From: Streptomyces malachitofuscus | Lineage (GTDB): Bacteria > Actinomycetota > Actinomycetes > Streptomycetales > Streptomycetaceae | NCBI RefSeq assembly: GCF_014650055.1 | Contig: NZ_BMUF01000004.1 | Span: 233,245-297,244 of the forward strand | Direction: 5' to 3' | DNA: 64,000 nucleotides | In this document: piece after piece, positions 18,961-26,773 of the stretch | How the letters are laid out: every line of letters starts with the position of its first letter | Position numbering within the stretch: position 1 is the stretch's first letter | Notes under the pieces: model-generated | What the model was told of the DNA's origin: nothing | Database searches by the model: none | The model's input: only the letters and a program-made list of their open reading frames with translations | Program-made: the position numbers and the translations under genes

Positions 18961-19035
18961 AGGGCGGGCGGTGGTCCGCGTCGGGGCGCACGGGTGGTGA
19001 ATCCGGCCGTGTGCCCCACCGCCGTGGGGCACGGG

Positions 19036-20067
19036 TCAGGTGGTTCCCCGGTCGGTGCCCGCCGGTCGCCCCAGCGTGCTCTCGCGTTCCACGAGTTGGT
19101 AGTCCGCCCAGATGCGGCGCGGCTCCGGCGCCCGGTCGTTCAGCCGGGCGAGCACCGATTCCACCGCCAGCCGGCCGATGGCGGCCTTGTCCGGTGACAC
19201 GGACGTGAGTGTCACCGCGCCGAAGCGACCCTCGATCACGTCGTCGAAGCCCACCACGGCGATGTCCTCCGGCACCCGCAGCCCCCGCTCGTGCAGCACC
19301 CTCATCGCCCCGATCGCCATCGGGTCGTTGTAGGCGAACACCGCGTCGGGCCGCCGCCCGCTGTCCAGGATGTGGTTCATGGCCCGCGCCCCGTCCGCGT
19401 GCCCCCAGCCGTCGGTGGCCGCGACGAGGCCCTCGTCGGCGGGCAGCCCCGCCGCCGTCAGCTCCTCGCGCCAGCCGCGTACCCGGAGCTGGGCCGGCTC
19501 GCTGCGCCCGCGCCGGGCCCCGATGAACGCCACCTCCCGTCGCCCCAGGTCGATCAGGTGCCGCACGGCGGCACGGGCCGCCGCGACGTTGTCGATGGCG
19601 ATGTGGTCGTACGGCAGGTCGTAGTCCCGCTCGCCGAGCAGGACCAGCGGCACGTCGTGCGCGCGGTCGCGCAGGTCCTCGGTCTCCAGCTCGATGGGGC
19701 TGAGGATGAGTCCGTCGATGACCCGGGCCCGGAAGCCCTGGCTCACCAGGAGCTCCTGCTCGCGCGATCCGCCCGTGTGGTCGAGCAGCACGATGTAGTC
19801 GTGCCCGGACGCCGCGTCGATGACGGAGGCGGCCAGTTCGGCGAAGTACGGGTTCCCGAGTTCCGGCAGCGCCAGGGCGATGATGCCCGTACGCCCCTTC
19901 CTCAGGTGCCTGGCGGCGAGGTTGGGCTGGTAGCCGAGCGCGTCGATGGACCGCTGGACACGCTCGCGCATGGCCGGGGTGACGTGCTGGTAGTTGTTCA
20001 CCACGTTGGAGACGGTCTTGATGGAGACCCCCGCGTGCGCGGCGACGTCCTTGAGGCTGACCCGCAC
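19036..20067 (-). CDS. LacI-family transcriptional repressor 1
   Basis: A 343-residue regulator. The N-terminal helix-turn-helix reads VSLKDVAAHAGVSIKTVSNVVNN, quoted in parts: SLKDVAAHAG, then VSIKTVSNVV. The hinge is NLAARHLRKG, followed by a periplasmic-binding-protein-like effector domain with FDDVIEGRFGAVTLTSVSP near the end. Members bind CG-centred palindromes and release DNA on sugar binding. It starts at GTG 20067 behind GAAGGGA. The site at 20160, 93 bases upstream, suggests autoregulation. It lies between the YtfQ-type operon and the second LacI gene, all on the minus strand, and very probably controls glycosidase and importer genes nearby. Confidence 0.95.
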   Translation of the reverse strand: MRVSLKDVAAHAGVSIKTVSNVVNNYQHVTPAMRERVQRSIDALGYQPNLAARHLRKGRTGIIALALPELGNPYFAELAASVIDAASGHDYIVLLDHTGGSREQELLVSQGFRARVIDGLILSPIELETEDLRDRAHDVPLVLLGERDYDLPYDHIAIDNVAAARAAVRHLIDLGRREVAFIGARRGRSEPAQLRVRGWREELTAAGLPADEGLVAATDGWGHADGARAMNHILDSGRRPDAVFAYNDPMAIGAMRVLHERGLRVPEDIAVVGFDDVIEGRFGAVTLTSVSPDKAAIGRLAVESVLARLNDRAPEPRRIWADYQLVERESTLGRPAGTDRGTT

Positions 20068-20159
20068 GGCAATCCCTTCGTGAGCGGCCCGACTCGGTTG
20101 GCCGGTGCGGAAACGGTGCCGTCACCTTGAGTCGTGCGCCGAGCCGCCGGGCTCAAGTT

Positions 20160-20173
20160 TTACAACGTTATAC
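20160..20173. promoter_or_regulatory. LacI-type operator, AACGTT class, imperfect
   Basis: TTACAACGTTATAC is CG-centred and lies 93 bases upstream of LacI repressor 1. It carries the AACGTT core also seen at 6155. Confidence 0.6.
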
Positions 20174-20290
20174 ATGCCGTTCCGTGGCACTGACAAGGCC
20201 GCGGAAGTGTCGTCCCGGGAGGCTCTCGCCGTCCACCGTCACCACCCTCGCCCCGCGGTCGGGCAGGCGCCGGGAGCGGCTCGCGCACCG

Positions 20291-21304
20291 TCACCCTCCC
20301 GAGCTCTCCCGCACGATCAGCCGGTGTCCCGCCGTCTCGTCGACCGCCGGCCCGCCCGGTCCGCCGGCGTCTATGCGCTCCAGCAGAAGCTCCACCGCGC
20401 GCCGCGCGATACCGGGCTTGTCGGGGGAGACCGTGGTGATCGTGGGGATGCTGAACCGGGTCGCCTCGATGTCGTCGAACCCGGTCACGTCCAGGTCCCC
20501 GGGGACCGACCAGCCGTCCTCGTGGAGCGCGCGCACCGCGCCGAGCGCCAGATGGTCGTTGAGGCAGAGCAGAGCGTCCGGCCGTCGCGGCAGCCGCATG
20601 AGGGTGCGGGCGGCGGCGGCGCCGTCGGCCCAGCGGAACGCCGGCACCGGAAGGACCAGCTCCTCGGGGACCGGGAGCCCCGCCGCGGACAGGGCCTGCT
20701 GATAGCCGAGGGTGCGCAGCCGGCTGGTGTGCTGCGTCCCGCGCAGCTCGCCGCCGATCACCGCGATCCGCCGACGGCCCCTGGCCAGCAGATGTTCGGT
20801 CGCCTCCCGAGCCGCCGTCACGTTGTCGATCGCCACGTGGTCGGCGCTGCCCGGCGGGTTGTACTCACCGAGCAGCACCAGCGGCAGCCGGGTGTCACGG
20901 CCCGCCAGATCGCGGGGCTGCAGGGCCAGCGGCGAGAGGATGACGCCGTCGGTGAACTGTGCGTCGAACCCGTGCACGGCGGCCAGTTCCTTCTCCCGCC
21001 GGCCGCCGGTCTCCAGCAGGAGCGTCGTGCTGCCGCGGCGCTCCGTCTCCGCCATGACGTGTTTCGCCAGCTCCGCGAAGTAGGCGATGTCCAGCTCCGG
21101 CACGGCCAGAGCGATCACCCCCGTACGGCCCCGGCGCAGCTGGCGTCCGGCGATGTTGACCCGGTAGCCGAGCGCGTCGATGGCCTCGCGTACCGCGGTC
21201 CGGGTCTGCTCGGAGACGTGCTCGTAGTCGTTGAGGACGTTCGACACCGTCTTCGGCGAGACGCCGGCGTACTCCGCGACGTCCTTGATCCTGGGCCTGC
21301 CCAT
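20291..21304 (-). CDS. LacI-family transcriptional repressor 2
   Basis: A 337-residue paralogue of the 19036 regulator with HTH IKDVAEYAGVSPKTVSNVLN, hinge NIAGRQLRRGRT and the usual C-terminal FDDIEATRFSIPTITTVSP. The recognition region differs from repressor 1 mainly at VSPKTVS against VSIKTVS, which fits recognition of slightly different cores. ATG 21304 is chosen because AGAAGGGAAG precedes it and the protein then begins MGRPRIKDVA as in the family; the frame extends upstream without homology. It is divergent from the cytoplasmic GH2 gene, with a perfect palindrome between them, so it probably controls that gene, the downstream importer and itself. Confidence 0.95.
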   Translation of the reverse strand: MGRPRIKDVAEYAGVSPKTVSNVLNDYEHVSEQTRTAVREAIDALGYRVNIAGRQLRRGRTGVIALAVPELDIAYFAELAKHVMAETERRGSTTLLLETGGRREKELAAVHGFDAQFTDGVILSPLALQPRDLAGRDTRLPLVLLGEYNPPGSADHVAIDNVTAAREATEHLLARGRRRIAVIGGELRGTQHTSRLRTLGYQQALSAAGLPVPEELVLPVPAFRWADGAAAARTLMRLPRRPDALLCLNDHLALGAVRALHEDGWSVPGDLDVTGFDDIEATRFSIPTITTVSPDKPGIARRAVELLLERIDAGGPGGPAVDETAGHRLIVRESSGG

Positions 21305-21412
21305 GCTTCCCTTCTCGTACCTCCCGTTGTCCCGGGATCGTAACGGCAGCTCCGGGCCGTCCGGCCGCGCACGGCCCGGACGGTTCCTTCGAAAACTTTC
21401 CGCCATCGCCAT

Positions 21413-21426
21413 TTACATCGATGTAA
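21413..21426. promoter_or_regulatory. LacI-type operator, perfect ATCGAT-class palindrome
   Basis: TTACATCGATGTAA is a perfect 14-bp palindrome in the gap between divergent LacI repressor 2 (start 21304) and the cytoplasmic GH2 gene (start 21480). It is the reference site for the island. Confidence 0.85.
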
Positions 21427-21479
21427 TCGTATGGTCGCATGACCCCGTACCCAGCGCACCTGCACTGATGAGGAGGAGC

Positions 21480-23306
21480 ATGAGCACGCCCCCGCCCCTG
21501 GACGTCCCGCGTCCGGAGTACCCCCGGCCCCAGTTCGTCCGCGAGGCCTGGCTGAACCTCAACGGCCGCTGGCAGTTCGAGACCGACCGCGGCGACAGCG
21601 GACTGGAGCGCGGACTGCGCGAGCGCGACCTGGCGGACGAGATCGTCGTGCCCTTCTGCCCCGAGTCCACGCTGTCGGGCATCGGGGACACGGACTTCAT
21701 GGAAGCCGTCTGGTACCGGCGCACGGTGACGCTCCCGGAGGAGTGGTCCGGCTCCGACGTCCTGCTGCACTTCGGTGCCGTGGACCACGACGCCACCGTC
21801 TGGGTGAACGGTACCGAAGTGGCGCGCCACCGCGGCGGTTTCACCCCCTTCACCGCGGAACTGCGCGGTGTGGCCGCCCCCGGCGAGGAAGCCGTGATCG
21901 TGGTCCGCGCCCGCGACACCCGGCACGGCCCGCAGGCGCGCGGCAAGCAGGCCACCTGGTATGCCAACACCCACTGCCACTACACCCGGACCACCGGCAT
22001 CTGGCAGACGGTGTGGCTCGAGCCGGTGCCGGCCGCGGCCCGCCTCAAACGCCCGCGCATCACCCCCGACCTGGGCTCGAACTCCTTCCACATCGACCTG
22101 CCGGTCACCGGCAACCTGCCGGGACACCGAGTGCGTGCGGTGCTCTCGGACGGACACGGAGAGGTGGTCACCGCCTCCGCCCGCGCCGACCTCGACCTGT
22201 GCCCCAGGCTGGTGCTGACCGTGCCTCAGGACCGGGTGCGCACCTGGTCACCGGCCGACCCGCACCTGTACGACGTGCGCTTCCAGCTCCTCGACGGGGC
22301 GGGCGGGGTCGTCGACGAGGCGACGTCCTACGCGGGACTGCGGTCGGTCGCCGTCCACGGCAAGCGGGTGCTGATCAACGGGGAGCCGGTGTTCCAGCGG
22401 CTGGTGCTGGACCAGGGGTACTACCCGGACGGTCTGATGACCGCCCCCACCGACGGCGACCTCGTGCGCGACATCGAACTCGGGCTGCGGGCCGGCTTCA
22501 ACGGCGCCCGGCTGCACCAGAAGGTGTTCGAGGAGCGCTACCTCTACCACGCCGACCGGCTCGGCTACCTCGTCTGGGGCGAGTTCGGCGACTGGGGTTG
22601 CGAGACCGGCGTCCGCGACGACAACCAGCGTCCCGACGCGAGCTACGTCGCCCAGTGGCTCGAAGCCCTGGAACGCGACCACTCGCACCCGTCGATCATC
22701 GGCTGGTGCCCGCTGAACGAGACGTACCAGAACCTGCACGACCGGATCACCGCGCTCGACGACGTCACCCGGGCGATGTTCCTGGCCACCAAGCAGGCGG
22801 ACCCGAGCCGCCCCGTGATCGACGCCTCCGGCTACGCCCACCGCGTCCCGGAGACCGACGTGTACGACTCGCACTGCTACGAGCAGGACCCGCGGGCGTT
22901 CGCCAAGACCATGGCGGGACTCACCGAGGACCGTCCCTACGTCAACACCGGGCCCGACGGGCGTACCTGGTCGGTCCCCTACCGCGGACAGCCCTACTTC
23001 TGCAGTGAGTTCGGTGGCATCTGGTGGGACGCGGCGGCCGCCGCCACCGCGGCCGGCGACGAGGCCGGGACCTCGTGGGGATACGGCGAACGGCCGCGCA
23101 CCGCCGAGGAGTTCCTGACCCGCTTCACCGGCCTCGTCGACATCCTGCTCGACGACCCGGACATGTTCGGCTACTGCTACACCCAGCTCACCGACGTCTT
23201 CCAGGAGCGCAACGGAGTCTACGGCTTCGACCGCGGCGAGAAATTCGACACCGCCGCGCTGCGCCGTGTCCAACAGCGCACGGCCGCCTGCGAATTGGCC
23301 GGCTGA
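21480..23306 (+). CDS. Cytoplasmic GH2 glycoside hydrolase
   Basis: A 608-residue GH2 enzyme without signal peptide, so it acts on imported oligosaccharide. It starts directly with the sugar-binding domain (DVPRPEYPRPQFVREAWLNL), followed by the Ig-like domain and TIM barrel. The acid/base is E414 in CPLNETYQN and the nucleophile E510 in CSEFGGIWW. It shares the PEYPRPQ entry motif and overall layout with the two secreted GH2 proteins of the island but lacks their accessory modules. ATG 21480 follows AGGAGGAGC. An in-frame ATG twelve bases earlier contains that site and is rejected. It heads a co-directional set with a binding protein and two permeases. Confidence 0.93.
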   Translation: MSTPPPLDVPRPEYPRPQFVREAWLNLNGRWQFETDRGDSGLERGLRERDLADEIVVPFCPESTLSGIGDTDFMEAVWYRRTVTLPEEWSGSDVLLHFGAVDHDATVWVNGTEVARHRGGFTPFTAELRGVAAPGEEAVIVVRARDTRHGPQARGKQATWYANTHCHYTRTTGIWQTVWLEPVPAAARLKRPRITPDLGSNSFHIDLPVTGNLPGHRVRAVLSDGHGEVVTASARADLDLCPRLVLTVPQDRVRTWSPADPHLYDVRFQLLDGAGGVVDEATSYAGLRSVAVHGKRVLINGEPVFQRLVLDQGYYPDGLMTAPTDGDLVRDIELGLRAGFNGARLHQKVFEERYLYHADRLGYLVWGEFGDWGCETGVRDDNQRPDASYVAQWLEALERDHSHPSIIGWCPLNETYQNLHDRITALDDVTRAMFLATKQADPSRPVIDASGYAHRVPETDVYDSHCYEQDPRAFAKTMAGLTEDRPYVNTGPDGRTWSVPYRGQPYFCSEFGGIWWDAAAAATAAGDEAGTSWGYGERPRTAEEFLTRFTGLVDILLDDPDMFGYCYTQLTDVFQERNGVYGFDRGEKFDTAALRRVQQRTAACELAG

Positions 23307-23386
23307 GGGCATCCCGCCCGGCCCCGGCGGACGGCCGAACCGGGCCCCGGTCCCACGGAGTTCCGCCGGCATCGTCCGCCGACGAT

Positions 23387-23400
23387 GTACATCGATGGAG
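23387..23400. promoter_or_regulatory. LacI-type operator, ATCGAT class, half-conserved
   Basis: GTACATCGATGGAG keeps the TACATCGATG core. It lies 17 bases before the start of the solute-binding protein gene, suggesting an internal repressible promoter within the GH2-importer set. Confidence 0.65.
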
Positions 23401-23416
23401 AAAGAAAGGTAGTGCC

Positions 23417-24787
23417 ATGGTCGACCTGCCCGGCCCACGGGCCGCCTCCGCCAGGCCGGAAGGCAGCCGCGCCGCACCCTCCCGACGGGGCCTGCTGCGG
23501 GCCTCGTTGGCCTCCGCCGCCGTACTCCTCGGTGGCGGAGCACTGGCCGGCTGCGGTGCGGCGGCAGCCTCGTCCGACCCGCGCACCGTGCGCATGTGGG
23601 ACCTGTTCAGCGGCGCCGACGGCGCCCTCCTCGACGAACTCGTCGACATCGCCCGGCCCGACATGCCCGGGACCCGTGTCGAGCGGACCGTGCTGGAATG
23701 GGGCACGCCCTACTACACCAAGCTCGCCATGGCCTCGGCCGGCGGGCGCGGCCCGGACGTCGCCGTCTCCCACATGTCGCGTCTGGCGGGATACGCGCCC
23801 CTCGGGCTCCTCGACGCCTGGGACATCGGCCTGCTGGCCGAATTCGGCATCCGCGAGAAGGACTTCGCCGAGGCGGTGTGGAGCCGCACCCAGTACCGGG
23901 ACCGCACCTACGCGGTACCGCTGGACACCCACCCGTTCATCGTCTTCTTCCACCCGGACACCGCCCGCGAGGCCGGACTGCTCACCGGCGCAGGAGACCT
24001 CGACCAGGACGCCTTCTCCACACCCGAGCGCTTCCTCGAGGCGGGACGGGAACTGGCCGCCGCCTCCGGCCGGCAGGGGATCGCCTTCGGCTACGTCAAC
24101 GACACGGCACAGGGCTGGCGGCTGTTCTACGGGCTGTACCGCCAGACCGGCAACGACTTCGACCTGCCCGTCGGCGGCACGGTCACGGCGAACGTCGACG
24201 CCATGACCGAGGTCATCGCCTTCATGCAGAAGCTGGTCGACGGGCGGACCAACCCCCGCCGCCTGGACTACCCGGCGGCCATCGCCGCCTTCACCAACCG
24301 GCAGACCGGGATGATCCTCTCCGGCGAATGGGAGCTCGGCACCTTCCGGACGGCCGATCCGAAGGTCGGGGCGGCGCCCTTTCCCACCGTCTTCGGCACC
24401 CCGGCGGTCTACGCGGACTCCCACTCCTTCGTACTGCCGCGCCGCCCCGACGCCGGCGAGGCGCACCGCAGGCGTACCCACCAGGCGGTGGCCGCGATCC
24501 TCAAGGCCGGGCAGGTGTGGGCCAAGGCCGGTCACATCCCGGCGTACCAGCCCGTGACCCGTACCCGGGACTACGCGCGCCTGGAGCCGCAGAGCAGGTA
24601 CGCCTCGGCGGCCGACCACGTGGTCCTCGACCCGGCCGTCTGGTTCGCCGGAGCCGGGTCCGACTTCCAGAACTCCATGTCGCAGGTGTTGCAGCAGTCC
24701 CTGCTCGACGGCCTGGCGCCCGACAGGGCGGCCCGCGCCATGGTCGAGCGGATCAACACCGCCCTCTCCCAGCCCAGTCCGGCCTGA
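23417..24787 (+). CDS. Extracellular solute-binding lipoprotein, family 1 (carbohydrate ABC importer)
   Basis: A 456-residue binding protein of the MalE/UgpB type. The leader contains SRRGLLRASLASAA, a twin-arginine-like start, and ends in lipobox LAGC near residue 46. The mature part has family features such as MWDLFSGADGALLDELV, ADSHSFVLPRR near residue 330 and a C-terminal helix ending in NTALSQPSP. It captures an oligosaccharide for the two permeases that follow. The ligand is not deducible but should suit the GH2 enzyme encoded just upstream. ATG 23417 follows AAAGGTAG. Confidence 0.9.
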   Translation: MVDLPGPRAASARPEGSRAAPSRRGLLRASLASAAVLLGGGALAGCGAAAASSDPRTVRMWDLFSGADGALLDELVDIARPDMPGTRVERTVLEWGTPYYTKLAMASAGGRGPDVAVSHMSRLAGYAPLGLLDAWDIGLLAEFGIREKDFAEAVWSRTQYRDRTYAVPLDTHPFIVFFHPDTAREAGLLTGAGDLDQDAFSTPERFLEAGRELAAASGRQGIAFGYVNDTAQGWRLFYGLYRQTGNDFDLPVGGTVTANVDAMTEVIAFMQKLVDGRTNPRRLDYPAAIAAFTNRQTGMILSGEWELGTFRTADPKVGAAPFPTVFGTPAVYADSHSFVLPRRPDAGEAHRRRTHQAVAAILKAGQVWAKAGHIPAYQPVTRTRDYARLEPQSRYASAADHVVLDPAVWFAGAGSDFQNSMSQVLQQSLLDGLAPDRAARAMVERINTALSQPSPA

Positions 24788-24809
24788 GCCGCCGCGAAGG
24801 AGGCAGCAG

Positions 24810-25736
24810 ATGTCCACCCCACTCGCTTCCCGGCCGCCGGCCGGCCGGACCGGTACGGGACCCGGTGCGATGCTCCGCCGGGTCTTCCCGCCGGGGCTCC
24901 TGTTCGCCCTGCCGTTCCTCGTCCTGTTCGCGCTCTTCATGCTCTGGCCGCTGGTGCAGGGCGTCTGGATGAGCCTCACCGACACCTCCCTCTCCGCCCA
25001 CGACCCGTCCTTCATCGGGCTGGACAACTACGCGGAGGCCCTCGGCGACGCCGAGATGTGGCGAACCATCTGGCACACCGTGTGGTTCACCGTCGTGTCC
25101 ACCGTGCCCCTGGTGGCGGTCGCCCTCGTCATGGCGCTGCTGGTGTACACCGGGCTGCCCGGGCAGTGGGTGTGGCGGCTCGCGTTCTTCGCCCCGTACC
25201 TGCTCCCGGTCGGTGTGATCGGCCTGCTGTGGCTGTGGCTCTACCAGCCGGACCTCGGCCTCTACAACCATCTGCTGCAGGCGGTCGGGCTGGACGGCTA
25301 CGCCTGGCTGAGCGACGAGTCCATCGCCCTGTACGCGATCGTGATCGCCACCCTGTGGTGGACCGTGGGCTTCAACTTCCTGCTGTTCCTCGCGGCGCTG
25401 CAGGCGGTGCCCGACCACCTCTACGAGGCGGCGGCGCTGGACGGGGCGGGCGCCTGGCGGCGGCTGTGGCATGTCACGCTGCCCCAGCTGCGCCGCATCA
25501 CCGGTGTGATCACGGTGCTGCAGGTCCTGGCCTCGCTGAAGGTCTTCGACCAGGTGTACCTGCTCACCAAGGGCGGGCCCAACGGCTCCACCCGCCCGGT
25601 CGTCGAATACCTCTACGACATGGGCTTCACCGGCTACCGCCTCGGCTACGCCTCCGCCATCAGCTACGTGTTCTTCGCCCTCGTCGTCCTCGCCTCCGCC
25701 GTGCAGTTCGTCGCCCTTCGCCGCAGGGAGAAGTGA
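24810..25736 (+). CDS. Carbohydrate ABC transporter permease, MalF/UgpA type
   Basis: A 308-residue inner-membrane protein with about six transmembrane segments. The cytoplasmic coupling loop reads YEAAALDGAGAWRRLWHVTLPQL, the EAA motif (EAA-3-G-9-I-x-LP) that docks the ATPase; key residues are E-A-A, G and L-P. ATG 24810 follows GGAGGCAGCAG. It lies 22 bases after the binding-protein gene and one base before the partner permease. No ATPase gene is linked. In Streptomyces such importers generally share the MsiK ATPase encoded elsewhere. Confidence 0.95.
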   Translation: MSTPLASRPPAGRTGTGPGAMLRRVFPPGLLFALPFLVLFALFMLWPLVQGVWMSLTDTSLSAHDPSFIGLDNYAEALGDAEMWRTIWHTVWFTVVSTVPLVAVALVMALLVYTGLPGQWVWRLAFFAPYLLPVGVIGLLWLWLYQPDLGLYNHLLQAVGLDGYAWLSDESIALYAIVIATLWWTVGFNFLLFLAALQAVPDHLYEAAALDGAGAWRRLWHVTLPQLRRITGVITVLQVLASLKVFDQVYLLTKGGPNGSTRPVVEYLYDMGFTGYRLGYASAISYVFFALVVLASAVQFVALRRREK

Positions 25737-25737
25737 C

Positions 25738-26682
25738 ATGACCTCCACCGACGTCGGGACACGGCCCGCCCGCCGCACCGTCTCCCCGCTCCCTGCCGCC
25801 CGCCGGGCCCACCGTTCCCGCCCCGTCCCCCAGCGCGGACCCAACCTCACCCTGGGTGCGGGCCGGCTGTCCCGCACCCTGGCCCTGGCGGCCCTCGCGG
25901 TGCTGGCGCTGATCTGGCTGCTGCCCATGGCGTGGGCGGTGTTCACCGCGTTCAAGTCCGACCAGGACGCCGCCGATCCGGTCCACTGGATCCTGCCGCG
26001 GGGCGGCTTCACCCTGGACGCCTTCCGCACCGTGATCGAGCGCGGTGACCTGCCGCTGTGGATGCTGAACAGCTTCCTCATCGCCGCGGCCGTCACCGCC
26101 GTCACCGTGGCCGTGTCCGCGATGGCCGGGTACGCCTTCTCCCGCACGCTCTTCCGCGGACGCCGGTGGCTGTTCGCCGTCACCGTGGCGTCGATCCTGG
26201 TGCCGCCGCAGATGCTGATCGTGCCGTGGTTCCAGCAGATGCTCACCCTGAACCTGGTGGACACCTACGCGGCGGTGATCCTGCCGCAGACGGTCGCCCC
26301 GGTGATGGTCTTCATCCTGAAGAAGCACTTCGACACCATCCCGCGCGAGCTGGAGGAGGCGGCCCGCATCGACGGCGCCGGGCACGCGCGCGTCTTCTGG
26401 TCGGTGATGCTGCCGCTGTCGCGCCCCATGCTCGCCGCCGTGTCGATCTTCGTGTTCATCGGGGCGTGGAACAACTTCCTGTGGCCGTTCGTCTCCACGT
26501 CCGACCCCGCCCTGATGACCCTGCCGGTCGGCATCACCGCGGTGAAGGACGCCTACGGCATCAACTACGCCCAGACGATGGCGTCCTCGGTCCTGGCCGC
26601 GCTGCCCCTGGTGCTGGTGTTCGTCTTCTTCCAGCGGCACATCGTGAAGTCGGTGGCCACGACGGGTCTGGGAGGGCAGTGA
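25738..26682 (+). CDS. Carbohydrate ABC transporter permease, MalG/UgpE type
   Basis: A 314-residue membrane protein, partner of the preceding permease. The EAA loop is visible as LEEAARIDGAGHARVFWSVM followed by LPLSRP, and the C-terminal part has the usual FVFFQRHIVKS. The first about 45 residues are an arginine- and proline-rich cytoplasmic tail before the first membrane helix. One base separates its start from the previous stop. A strong hairpin ends the unit. Confidence 0.95.
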   Translation: MTSTDVGTRPARRTVSPLPAARRAHRSRPVPQRGPNLTLGAGRLSRTLALAALAVLALIWLLPMAWAVFTAFKSDQDAADPVHWILPRGGFTLDAFRTVIERGDLPLWMLNSFLIAAAVTAVTVAVSAMAGYAFSRTLFRGRRWLFAVTVASILVPPQMLIVPWFQQMLTLNLVDTYAAVILPQTVAPVMVFILKKHFDTIPRELEEAARIDGAGHARVFWSVMLPLSRPMLAAVSIFVFIGAWNNFLWPFVSTSDPALMTLPVGITAVKDAYGINYAQTMASSVLAALPLVLVFVFFQRHIVKSVATTGLGGQ

Positions 26683-26722
26683 CCGGGCCGGCCGTGCGCA
26701 GGCCGGGCGATGCCGGATGCCG

Positions 26723-26757
26723 ATCGCCCCGGGTCGCTTCGAGCGGCCCGGGGCGAT
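26723..26757. terminator. Bidirectional hairpin
   Basis: Arms ATCGCCCCGGG (26723-26733) and CCCGGGGCGAT (26747-26757) are extended inward by a U-G pair and CGCT/AGCG around a TCG loop, giving about 16 pairs. It lies between the convergent permease gene and the MFS efflux gene. Confidence 0.9.
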
Positions 26758-26773
26758 TCGGCGTGCGGCGGCT

